The notes beneath the pieces were generated by a model. The model ran no database searches. It was not told the DNA's origin and saw only the letters and a program-made list of their open reading frames with translations. A stretch of 64,000 nucleotides of DNA from Microbulbifer variabilis (GTDB taxonomy: Bacteria; Pseudomonadota; Gammaproteobacteria; Pseudomonadales; Cellvibrionaceae): positions 1,533,001-1,597,000 of the forward strand of contig NZ_CP092418.1 of NCBI RefSeq assembly GCF_023716485.1, given 5' to 3'. The position numbers were made by a program, and so were the translations under genes. Positions 18,383 through 26,449 of this stretch are shown here, piece by piece (the first letter of the stretch is position 1; each line of letters starts with the position of its first letter).

Positions 18383-18565
18383 GGTCCCTCCAAGGGTAAA
18401 ACTTTGGAGGGCTGACGTGGAAGCGGCGAAAGGGTATTCGCTAATCCGGTTGGATTGCTCTTGTAGAGCCCCATCCTCCCCGCAGGCTTTGGTGTGCCAG
18501 CAGAGAGAGAACCACCTTGCCCCGGTCGGCAGGTTGGCGTTGGCGTCAGCCACTCTCGTGATGTG
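18383..18565 (-). promoter_or_regulatory. structured 5' leader with riboswitch-like architecture
   Basis: The leader reads right to left. A closing helix pairs RNA GAG-U-GGCUGACG (18555-18544) with CGUCAGCC-CUC (18417-18407): 11 pairs and one bulge, enclosing about 126 bases. Inside are several possible hairpins, such as ACCUGCC/GGCAAGGU, GCUC/GAGC and GCGAA/UUCGC. Directly after it, CCCUCCAA (18411-18404) can pair perfectly with UUGGAGGG (18393-18386), which holds the ribosome site of the 71-aa ORF. The two pairings share bases 18411-18407, so they are mutually exclusive, as in translational riboswitches. The fold was done by eye and no known class was recognised. Confidence 0.5.
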
Positions 18566-18571
18566 CGAGCA

Positions 18572-18600
18572 AAGATAGCGGGGAGGGGATTGGCAGTCAA
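18572..18600 (-). promoter_or_regulatory. sigma70-type promoter of the kbl-tdh operon
   Basis: On the minus strand TTGACT (18600-18595), a 17-base spacer, then TATCTT (18577-18572). Transcription would start near 18565, leaving a leader of about 180 bases before the 71-aa ORF. It lies just past the terminator-like hairpin of the upstream operon, so it is well placed. Confidence 0.6.
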
Positions 18601-18630
18601 CTGCACCGCCCACGATTGCAGGCGGTGCAG
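18601..18630 (-). terminator. terminator-like hairpin after aldehyde dehydrogenase gene
   Basis: Perfect 10-bp inverted repeat CTGCACCGCC (18601-18610) / GGCGGTGCAG (18621-18630), 10-base loop, starting four bases past the gene's stop. No U-run follows. It insulates the upstream operon from the kbl promoter. Confidence 0.6.
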
Positions 18631-18634
18631 AAGT

Positions 18635-20068
18635 TTATGCCGGCAGTTGCACAGATTTCAGTTCGATAAACTCGCCGAGGCCGGCCTCGCCAAATTCGCG
18701 CCCATTGCCAGAGCGCTTGTAGCCGCCAAAGGGTGCGTCGTAATTAAACTCGCCGCCATTGACGAAACACAGGCCTGCCTCGATGCGGCGCACCAGAGGC
18801 ATGGCACTCTCTGCATCTTTTGCCCAAACACCGCTGGACAGGCCGTATTCGGTGTCATTGGCGATGGCAATTGCCTCATCCATATCCTTGTAAGGGATCA
18901 GGCAGGTCACAGGGCCAAAGATCTCTTCGCGGGCGATGCTCATATCGTTGTGAACATCGGCAAATACCGTGGGCTTCACATAAAAGCCCTTCTCCAGCCC
19001 AGAGGGCACCTCGGCGCCGCCAGTGACCAGGCGTGCACCCTCGTCGATACCCTTCTGGATATAGCCGCGCACTATCTCGCGCTGGCGCGCGGAAGAGAGT
19101 GGGCCCATAAAGGCATTTTCATTGGTGCCCATGGCGATGTCTTCGGCCACCTGGCGGGCGATTTCTACCGCTTCGTCATAGCGCTCGGCAGGTACCAGCA
19201 TACGGGTGAGGGCGGTACAGGTCTGGCCACTGTTGATAAACACATCTTCGCAGCCCCAACGCACGGCGGCTTCCAGATCTGCATCGGGGGTGATAATCAG
19301 AGGGGACTTACCACCTAATTCCTGGGTTACGCGCTTCACCGTGGGCGCAGCGGCCTTGGCCACTTCCACACCGGCGCGAGTGGAACCGGTGAAGGAGACC
19401 ATATCGATACCGGGATGGGCTGAGAGCGCCGCACCCACTTCGGAGCCGGCACCGGGTACCAAGTTGAAGACGCCGGCGGGGACACCGGCCTCTTCAATAA
19501 TTTCCGCCATCACAAAATCCTGCAGCGGCGTGATCTCGGCGGGTTTGGTGATCATGGTGCAGCCGGCGGCCAGGGCCGGAGCCACTTTGCCCACAAACTG
19601 GTGCAGTGGGTAGTTCCATGGAGTGATAAAACCGCACACGCCCACGGGCTCGCGGAACAGAACGGAATGGCCGGCCTTCTCTGTTTTTTCCATTTCCGCG
19701 GTGCGCTCGGCGTAATAGCGCATGGCATAGATAGGGCCATCCACATGCAACCAGCGGGTGATATGTTCGGGGCAGCCGAGTGTCTGGGACACGGCCTGTA
19801 CCAGATCTTCCTTGCGCTTTTCCATACCGTCGGCAATGGCGTTGAGCAGTTCGCGGCGCATCTGTGCGGTGCTGTTGCGCCAGCTGTGGAAGGCTTGGCG
19901 CGCGGCTTCCACGGCGAGATCCACATCTTCGGCCGAGCCTTCGGCCACTTGGCAGATGAATTCTTCGGTGGCCGGGTTGATCACCGGGTGAGTCCCGGTA
20001 CCCAGAGGCCCGCGCCATTCGCCGTTAATAAACAGCTTGCCCGTGGGCAGTTTGCTGAGATCTGTCAT
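18635..20068 (-). CDS. aldehyde dehydrogenase family protein
   Basis: A 477-residue NAD(P)-dependent aldehyde dehydrogenase. Visible motifs are TPWNYPLHQFVGKVAPALAAGCT (substrate/NAD region), SFTGSTRAG, the general-base Glu in QELGGKSP, the catalytic Cys in NSGQTCTALTRM, and EEIFGPV near the C-terminus. It starts one base after the stop of the TPP decarboxylase gene (TGA-C-ATG), so translation is coupled. If the partner is AruI, this enzyme would oxidise 4-guanidinobutyraldehyde to 4-guanidinobutyrate. That substrate is inferred from context only. Confidence 0.9.
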   Translation of the reverse strand: MTDLSKLPTGKLFINGEWRGPLGTGTHPVINPATEEFICQVAEGSAEDVDLAVEAARQAFHSWRNSTAQMRRELLNAIADGMEKRKEDLVQAVSQTLGCPEHITRWLHVDGPIYAMRYYAERTAEMEKTEKAGHSVLFREPVGVCGFITPWNYPLHQFVGKVAPALAAGCTMITKPAEITPLQDFVMAEIIEEAGVPAGVFNLVPGAGSEVGAALSAHPGIDMVSFTGSTRAGVEVAKAAAPTVKRVTQELGGKSPLIITPDADLEAAVRWGCEDVFINSGQTCTALTRMLVPAERYDEAVEIARQVAEDIAMGTNENAFMGPLSSARQREIVRGYIQKGIDEGARLVTGGAEVPSGLEKGFYVKPTVFADVHNDMSIAREEIFGPVTCLIPYKDMDEAIAIANDTEYGLSSGVWAKDAESAMPLVRRIEAGLCFVNGGEFNYDAPFGGYKRSGNGREFGEAGLGEFIELKSVQLPA

Positions 20069-20069
20069 G

Positions 20070-21707
20070 TCACGCTTCCATTTGTTCTGCGCCTGAAGGC
20101 GCGCTGATTTCGATCAGGGTTGGGGTCTGGCGGCCCAGGGCATCGGCTACTGCTTGCGCCAATTGGCCGGGCTGGTCGATACGACAGCCCTCGGCGCCAA
20201 AGGCCTTGGCCAGGGCAACAAAATCCGGGGTGCTCAGGTTTACACCTTCCTGCGGCACTTCCGCCGCATCCATAAAGTCGCGGATTTCGCCGTAGCCGGC
20301 GTTATTCCATACCAGGATGGGCAGAGGTAAACGTTGCTCAACAGCCACCGCCAATTCGCCCAGGGTAAACATCAAGCCGCCATCGCCGATCAGGGCGATC
20401 ACATCCCGCTCGCTAGAGAGCTTGGCGCCAACTGCCGCAGGCAGGGCGAAGCCCAGGGTGCCATAACCGGTAGTGCAGGTCACATGGCTACGCGGATGAT
20501 ATAGGGGCAGGGCGTGGTTAGTGTTATAGGCCAGCTGGGTGGAGTCTGTCACCAGGATACCGTTTTCCGGCAGGGCTTCGCGCAGGGCCTCAACCCAGAG
20601 GAAGCGTTGTTCGGAGCCATCCCACCATTCTTTACGACAGTCTTTTAGTAACTGGGCTACCTCTTTTTCAGAATGTTCGCCTGCTGTTGCATCGCGTTGG
20701 ATCAGGGCGGCTTCCAATTGCTGCAGGCTCTCTTTGGCGTCAGCACAGATCGCCAGATCCGGTTGGGCGTTGCATACCAGCTGTGCAGCATCTATATCGA
20801 TACGAATCAGTTTGCCGGAGAAGGCGTAATCGTCCCGCACCAGGTTGCGATCGGTTTCAGAGAGTTCGGTGCCCACGGCCAGAACCACATCCGCATTCTG
20901 CACGCGGTTGCGTGCACAATCGAAACTCAGATTGGCACCGCCACACAGTGGATGGCGTTCATCCACAACGCCCTTGGCGGCCAGAGACAGAAATACCGGG
21001 GCAGCAATTTTTTCAGCAATTTGGGTAGCCGCTTTGCCGGCGCTCTGGGCACCGCCGCCGAGGAGGATGACCGGGCGCTGGGCGGATTGCAGCCATTCGG
21101 CGGCCGTGGATATAGCAGCGCTATTTGCCGCCGGGGCCATAGCGGCTGGTGCAGCTTTGTAGTCTTCCAGTTGGCCGGGCATGGGAGCCGGGAACAGGTC
21201 GATGGGGATTTCGATATGCACAGGCCCCGGGCGGCTGGACTGCAGCAGCTGGAATGCCCGTGCCATCACCTCTGGTAATTGCTCAGCCTGGCTGAGCGTG
21301 TGCTGCCAGATACAGAAGCCGCGGCTGGCATCACTCTGTTGTGGCAGTTCATGCAGGCGACCGCGGCCCATGCCCAGGTCTTCGCGGCGATTGATTGCGG
21401 AGATCACCAGCATGGGAATCGAATCGGAATAGGCTTGCGCCATGGCGGTGGCTGCGTTGGTGAGACCGGGGCCGGTGATCAGGAAGCAGACACCAATCTT
21501 GCCACTGGCACGGGCATAGCCATCCGCCATAAAGGCGGCACCCTGTTCGTGGCGCGGAGTGATATGCATCAGGTCACTGCCGGGCAGACCTCGGTACAGT
21601 TCGATGGTGTGGACACCGGGGATGCCGAAGACTTTTTCCACCTGGTAGTCGCGTAGCAGGCGCATGAGCACCTGGGCGCATGTGGGCGCAGAGGACATAG
21701 CCACCAT
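20070..21707 (-). CDS. thiamine pyrophosphate enzyme, probably 5-guanidino-2-oxopentanoate decarboxylase (AruI-like)
   Basis: A 545-residue enzyme of the acetolactate-synthase/benzoylformate-decarboxylase family. The catalytic Glu is E54 in TPRHEQGAAFMADGYARA; the TPP/Mg motif is GDGGLMFTLGEL...NNAGYGEIRD. The N-terminal TCAQVLMRLLRDYQVEKVFG and GIPGVHTIELYRGLPGS resemble Pseudomonas AruI more than IlvB. AruI decarboxylates 2-ketoarginine to 4-guanidinobutyraldehyde. The coupled aldehyde dehydrogenase supports this, but no arginine transaminase (aruH) is in view. An alternative start is at 21698. Other keto-acid decarboxylases or acetolactate synthase remain possible. Confidence 0.75.
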   Translation of the reverse strand: MVAMSSAPTCAQVLMRLLRDYQVEKVFGIPGVHTIELYRGLPGSDLMHITPRHEQGAAFMADGYARASGKIGVCFLITGPGLTNAATAMAQAYSDSIPMLVISAINRREDLGMGRGRLHELPQQSDASRGFCIWQHTLSQAEQLPEVMARAFQLLQSSRPGPVHIEIPIDLFPAPMPGQLEDYKAAPAAMAPAANSAAISTAAEWLQSAQRPVILLGGGAQSAGKAATQIAEKIAAPVFLSLAAKGVVDERHPLCGGANLSFDCARNRVQNADVVLAVGTELSETDRNLVRDDYAFSGKLIRIDIDAAQLVCNAQPDLAICADAKESLQQLEAALIQRDATAGEHSEKEVAQLLKDCRKEWWDGSEQRFLWVEALREALPENGILVTDSTQLAYNTNHALPLYHPRSHVTCTTGYGTLGFALPAAVGAKLSSERDVIALIGDGGLMFTLGELAVAVEQRLPLPILVWNNAGYGEIRDFMDAAEVPQEGVNLSTPDFVALAKAFGAEGCRIDQPGQLAQAVADALGRQTPTLIEISAPSGAEQMEA

Positions 21708-21975
21708 TTTCCTTATTTGTGTAAAAATGCCGTGAGCCTAGCGGCCCACTAAAAAGCACGCAAGCGCCCGCAGAGTCTGCACCTGCGAGGGGAAATACGC
21801 AGGAAAATTGAGATTCGTCCCCTATCGCGACAGGAAACTTGGCGCCCGAGCCGCAAGATTCCTTGTGTAAAGGGAGTTGCGATACAAGAAGATTTGTCGC
21901 GTAGCTGGAATAAAAATCGCTTTGCTTCAGCTGGCTGGATATATTTTGAGCTTGAATAACTTAGGAAGTAGCACC

Positions 21976-22614
21976 ATGGAAATCGATCAATGGCGTCGTG
22001 AATATCTGCTTGGCGGTTTGCGCCGTTCGGAGTTAAAAGCCACCCCGGTGGAGCAGTTTCGCGAATGGCTTGAGGAGGCACTGGCGGCCAAACTTTCTGA
22101 CCCTAGTGCCATGTGTCTGGCCACGGCCGATAGCAGCGGCCAGCCCTCCCAGCGCATTGTATTGCTAAAAGGTTTTGACGAGCGCGGCTTTGTTTTTTAC
22201 ACAAACCTGCAGAGTAAAAAAGCGCATGATATGGAGAAGAACCCGCAGGTATCCCTGCTGTTCCCCTGGCACAGCCTGGAGCGCCAGGTCATTGTTAGCG
22301 GCAATGTGGAGTCGGTGACGCGTGAGGATGCCGAGCAGTATTTCCAGTCCCGGCCACTGGAAAGCCAGCTGGCCTCCTGGGCCTCGCGCCAGAGCCAGCC
22401 ACTGTCATCCCGTGAGGAACTGCAAAAACAGTTTGACCAAGAAAAGGCGCGCTTTGCAGATGGACAAGTGCCGCTGCCAGATTTTTGGGGCGGTTATCGG
22501 GTAGTGCCACATGCGGTGGAGTTTTGGCAGGGTGGTGCCAATCGCCTGCACGACCGCTTTATTTACCGCGCCGATGATAGCGGTTTGTGGACGCTGGATC
22601 GTCTGTCTCCCTAG
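21976..22614 (+). CDS. pdxH: pyridoxamine/pyridoxine 5'-phosphate oxidase
   Basis: A 212-residue FMN enzyme that makes pyridoxal 5'-phosphate from PNP or PMP, the last step and salvage step of vitamin B6 synthesis. Motifs: MCLATADSSGQPSQRIVLLKGFDERGFVFYTN (FMN binding), SQLASWASRQSQPL, and the C-terminal PDFWGGYRV and RLHDR..Y. The length matches the family. The ATG at 21976 is chosen because AGGAAG lies upstream and MEIDQWRREYLLGGLRR is the family N-terminus; the upstream in-frame extension to 21877 has no family match. Followed by a good terminator. Confidence 0.96.
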   Translation: MEIDQWRREYLLGGLRRSELKATPVEQFREWLEEALAAKLSDPSAMCLATADSSGQPSQRIVLLKGFDERGFVFYTNLQSKKAHDMEKNPQVSLLFPWHSLERQVIVSGNVESVTREDAEQYFQSRPLESQLASWASRQSQPLSSREELQKQFDQEKARFADGQVPLPDFWGGYRVVPHAVEFWQGGANRLHDRFIYRADDSGLWTLDRLSP

Positions 22615-22655
22615 TGGCCGCAGAATTTTAGCTAAAGTGTGGCGTGGAAAATTTG

Positions 22656-22681
22656 AGCGGGGTGTTTGACTCCGCTTTTTG
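22656..22681 (+). terminator. intrinsic terminator of pdxH
   Basis: An eight-pair stem (AGCGGGGT at 22656-22663 with ACTCCGCT at 22669-22676, one G-U pair) with a five-base loop, followed by TTTTTGCTTT. Confidence 0.75.
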
Positions 22682-22832
22682 CTTTGATTTTTATCATTTT
22701 ACTTTCAGGCAAAATAGAAAAGGGTATGAATGTTTGTCAAATTAAAAAGCTTACCCATTAAAATGTTATTTTAAGGCTGCAGGTTAAATAGATGTTTTAT
22801 TTTAGAAACACTGCATTTATTAGTGAAGCGGG

Positions 22833-24500
22833 TCAGGCCTTTTTTTCGCCTTCGCGATTGAGAAAGTCCAAGCCTTTGATGAGAGCCTCAACCCGGCTTT
22901 CTACAAAACAATCCTCGTCCATCCAATCCCGGATATGTAATTTCTCCAGTCTATCCAGTGTTGGCTCATTGGGGCAGTACAGATAGACTTTGCAACCCAA
23001 ACTAATGGCATCACGCATGGTGTTTTCCAGTGCCAATGCAGCGGTGGTATCAATCATGGGTACTGTACTTAAATCCATAATGATGACTTTAAATTTACCC
23101 ACTGCGGCTTGCTGGCGAGTAATGGCCTTGGATACCCCAAACAACATTGGGCCCGATAAAAAGAAAAACAGGATCTGTCCTTTTGACTGCCGCAGCATCT
23201 CCCGTTCCTGCCGGTTGAGGGGGTCGCCTTCCTCGACATCAGAAATCGCTTTAACACTTTTTTCCTGAATACGGCTGAGCCGCTCAATGGTGATGATATT
23301 AACAAGGAATACACCAATGGCCACGGCATAAATCAAGCCCACAAACACGGTCATCAGCAGAACGCTGTACATAATAAAGGTTGGGAATATTGCTACCTGG
23401 TGATGGTGAACGCGTCGGATATAACTCCAGTCGAGAATATTAATGCCGACGAACACCGCGATACCGGCTAATACCGCCATAGGAATCGGTTGCGTCAGGG
23501 GGGCAAACCAGAGCACCACCAGCAGTAGGATCAGCGCACGCACTATACCGGCCAGAGGAGAACGCGCCCCTACCTGAATATTCACCACGGTCCCCATAGT
23601 GGAACCCGCGCCGGGCAGCCCGCCAAACAAACCGGATACGGTGTTAGCGATGCCCTGGCCGATCAATTCCCGGCTGGGGTTGTGCTCCCTGCGCGTCAGG
23701 CTGTCCGCTATCACCGCAGTTAACAGGGTATCGAGACAGCCCAGAGTGCCGAGCACCAACGCTTCAATCAGCATGGTGGACAACATATCAAAAGTGATGT
23801 CGGGTAAAACCAGGGAGGGCAAGCCACTGGGAATTTCGCCGATACGCCGGATCTCTTCGTTGTCGAACAACATCATGGAAAGCAAGGTAATGACGACTAG
23901 TGCCACCAGTTGGGGGGGAACCAGCTGTTTGAGTTTCTTTGGTAAAAAAAACAGCATCCCGAGGGTGAGCAAACCGAGGAAGAGTTCCCCATAGTGGGTA
24001 TTTCTGACTAGCTCCGGCAATTCCTGCACGGTTTCCATCGGTCCGCCAGCGGGCGTTGGTTGGCCGAGTAACGGACCAATCTGCAAAATTACCAGAATAA
24101 TACCCACCCCGGACATAAATCCTGAGACCACGCTGTAGGGCATCAAGACAATATATTTGCCGAGCTTTAACGCCCCCAAAGCAATTTGAAAAATGCCCGC
24201 CATGATGACCACGGTAAAGGCCATTGCCAGTCCCTGGTCGGGGTGCTCTGCCATCATGGTGGTGATCACCGCAGCCATTACTACTGTCATGGCACCGGTA
24301 GGCTCAGAGATTAAGGTTCGGGTACCCCCAAACAAGGAGGCAAATAGCCCGATCAGAATGGCCCCCCACAGCCCTGCAGTGGCTCCTGCCCCAGAAGCAA
24401 CCCCAAACGCCAGTGCCATGGGTAGCGAAACCACGGCTGTGGTGACTCCACCAAAGAGATCCCCTTTGAGGTTCACTCCCTCAAATCTACCCGTCAACAA
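22833..24500 (-). CDS. SulP family inorganic anion transporter with STAS domain
   Basis: A 555-residue protein with about 12-14 transmembrane segments and a C-terminal STAS domain (roughly 420-545; KFKVIIMDLSTVPMIDTTAALALENTM is the STAS core). The SulP signature region is GLWGAILIGLFASLFGGTRTLISEPTGAMTVVMAAVI. SulP proteins carry sulfate, bicarbonate or similar anions. The substrate here is not determined; many marine members are Na+-dependent bicarbonate transporters (BicA-like). It is divergent from hscC, with 257 bases between the starts. Confidence 0.9.
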   Translation of the reverse strand: MLTGRFEGVNLKGDLFGGVTTAVVSLPMALAFGVASGAGATAGLWGAILIGLFASLFGGTRTLISEPTGAMTVVMAAVITTMMAEHPDQGLAMAFTVVIMAGIFQIALGALKLGKYIVLMPYSVVSGFMSGVGIILVILQIGPLLGQPTPAGGPMETVQELPELVRNTHYGELFLGLLTLGMLFFLPKKLKQLVPPQLVALVVITLLSMMLFDNEEIRRIGEIPSGLPSLVLPDITFDMLSTMLIEALVLGTLGCLDTLLTAVIADSLTRREHNPSRELIGQGIANTVSGLFGGLPGAGSTMGTVVNIQVGARSPLAGIVRALILLLVVLWFAPLTQPIPMAVLAGIAVFVGINILDWSYIRRVHHHQVAIFPTFIMYSVLLMTVFVGLIYAVAIGVFLVNIITIERLSRIQEKSVKAISDVEEGDPLNRQEREMLRQSKGQILFFFLSGPMLFGVSKAITRQQAAVGKFKVIIMDLSTVPMIDTTAALALENTMRDAISLGCKVYLYCPNEPTLDRLEKLHIRDWMDEDCFVESRVEALIKGLDFLNREGEKKA

Positions 24501-24757
24501 GGCCGCGCCTCTTCGTGGATTTCGAATGACTCTAAGGATATGGCAGTTATGTGGAACTGCCAGAAGGAGTGTTGTTCTACGGCCAGTCTATTTGTGTGGT
24601 TTTCAGCACTTGCCTTTCGTGTGCTTGCACTCTCTGGCTATTTTTGTGCAGAGACGCTTAGAATATCGCGCCAACCAGATTGCGGGAAATACCGTATAAA
24701 AACCCGTTGGTACGACTGTGCTTGATCAAGTTTTGAGAAAAATAGGTAGGGGGATTT

Positions 24758-26449
24758 ATGGCCATTATTGGTATTGACCTGGGTACCACCAATAGCGCCT
24801 GTGGGGTTTTAACGGAAGATGGCGTGAAGCTGATTCCCAATCGCCTGGGAGAGGCCTTGACCCCATCGGTGGTTGGTTTGGATGACACTGGCAAGCTAGT
24901 GGTGGGGAAAACCGCAAAAGAGCGCCTGATCAATCACAGTGATACCACCGTTGCCGCCTTTAAGCGTCTGATGGGCACCGATCATCAAGTCAAACTGGGT
25001 CGCCAGCAATTTACCGCAACCGAACTTTCCGCCTTGGTACTGCGCTCTCTCAAAGAGGATGCCGAGGCTTTCCTGGGGGAAGAGGTCAGCGAAGCGGTGA
25101 TCAGTGTGCCCGCCTACTTTAACGATAACCAGCGCCAGGCGACAAAATTGGCTGGAGAGCTGGCAGGCCTCAAGGTAGAGCGCCTGATCAACGAGCCTAC
25201 CGCTGCGGCAATTGCCTACGGTCTACACGATAAGCGGGAAGGGAATTTCCTGGTGCTAGACCTGGGCGGTGGTACCTTCGATGTCTCCATCCTGGAATTC
25301 TTCGATGGCATTATGGAAGTACATGCCAGTGCCGGGGATAACTACCTGGGCGGTGAGGATTTTGTCGAGGCAATGATCGACAGCGTTTTGGAAGAATTGC
25401 AGCTGAAAAAATCTTCCCTGAAACCGCGCGAACTGCAGAATCTGTATATGCAGCTGGAAACGACTAAGCGCCGTATCAGCCAGCAGGCAGAGCAGTTACT
25501 TAAATTAAACCTCGGTGGGCGTGCACTCGAATGGAAAGCGACTCCCGAATGGTTTGAGAAACTCAGCACTCCGTTGCTGCTGCGAGCCAAGCGCCCGATT
25601 GAGCGCACCATGCGCGATGCCGATTTGCCACCCGCTAAAATTGACGAAGTGGTATTGGTGGGTGGCTCCACCCGCCTGGCCCTGTTCCGCTCTATGGTGG
25701 GACGTATGTTTGGCCGCTTACCCTCCTGCCACCTGGACCCAGATACTGTTGTCGCCATGGGAGCGGCTATTCAAGCCGGTCTCAAGGAAAAAAACTCCGC
25801 GCTGGATGATATCGTCCTCACCGATGTATGCCCCTACACCCTGGGTACTGGCATAGTGAACGAAGACAGCCCGCAGCTGGGCAATTACTTCCTGCCGATT
25901 ATTGAGCGCAACACCGTGGTGCCGGTGAGTATCGTGCGCAGCGTCTGCACTGCCCGCGATGATCAGGAGGAGGTCTGTATCGATGTTTACCAAGGGGAAA
26001 ATCGCCTGGTAAAGAAAAATGTTTATCTGGGCGAACTCACGGTGCCGGTACCCAAGAAACCCCGGGGCGAGGAAGTGGTGGAAGTGCGCTACAGCTATGA
26101 TATGAACGGTTTGCTGGAAGTGGATGTCACCGTCGTTTCCACCGGTAAAACATTTAATAAGTTAGTGGAATTTACGCCGGGCGCCCTGAATGAACAGGAT
26201 AAAGCCCAAGCGTTGGAAAAACTGGCCAAGCTCAAATTTCATCCCCGTGAAGATGAGGAAAACCGGGCGCTGCTCGCCCGTGGTGAACGCTTGTATGAAG
26301 CGAGCCTCGGCGAGCAGCGCGATTATATAGCTAAATTGCTCGCCAGCTTCGATCGGGTTTTGGATAAACAAAACCTGGTGGAGATTGGCAAGGCGCGTGC
26401 CGAACTCACTGAAATCTTCGATAAGCTCGACGGTGAGGACTGGATTTAA
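24758..26449 (+). CDS. hscC: Hsp70 family chaperone HscC
   Basis: A 563-residue Hsp70 paralogue, shorter than DnaK (about 640) and close to E. coli HscC (556). The ATPase domain has IGIDLGTTNSACGV, VISVPAYFNDNQRQATKLAGELAGL, INEPTAAAIAYGL, DLGGGTFDVSIL and VLVGGSTRLALFRSM. The substrate-binding half is shorter and ends without a DnaK EEVD-like tail. The stop overlaps the ATG of a J-domain protein (TAATG), which is therefore its probable co-chaperone, as DjlB/DjlC are for E. coli HscC. It has a strong site, AGGTAGGGGG, before the start. Confidence 0.92.
   Translation: MAIIGIDLGTTNSACGVLTEDGVKLIPNRLGEALTPSVVGLDDTGKLVVGKTAKERLINHSDTTVAAFKRLMGTDHQVKLGRQQFTATELSALVLRSLKEDAEAFLGEEVSEAVISVPAYFNDNQRQATKLAGELAGLKVERLINEPTAAAIAYGLHDKREGNFLVLDLGGGTFDVSILEFFDGIMEVHASAGDNYLGGEDFVEAMIDSVLEELQLKKSSLKPRELQNLYMQLETTKRRISQQAEQLLKLNLGGRALEWKATPEWFEKLSTPLLLRAKRPIERTMRDADLPPAKIDEVVLVGGSTRLALFRSMVGRMFGRLPSCHLDPDTVVAMGAAIQAGLKEKNSALDDIVLTDVCPYTLGTGIVNEDSPQLGNYFLPIIERNTVVPVSIVRSVCTARDDQEEVCIDVYQGENRLVKKNVYLGELTVPVPKKPRGEEVVEVRYSYDMNGLLEVDVTVVSTGKTFNKLVEFTPGALNEQDKAQALEKLAKLKFHPREDEENRALLARGERLYEASLGEQRDYIAKLLASFDRVLDKQNLVEIGKARAELTEIFDKLDGEDWI

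Noticed and set aside
18383..18565. Glycine riboswitch as the identity of the kbl leader
   Set aside because: Some short strings (GCCGA, GGGGCAA, CTCTC) recall the glycine aptamer, but the conserved core order was not found, so I left the class open.
18494..20107. Long plus-strand ORFs opposite the aldehyde dehydrogenase
   Set aside because: Antisense shadows of a GC-rich coding gene.
20673..21278. Plus-strand ORF opposite the TPP enzyme
   Set aside because: Antisense shadow with no recognisable features.
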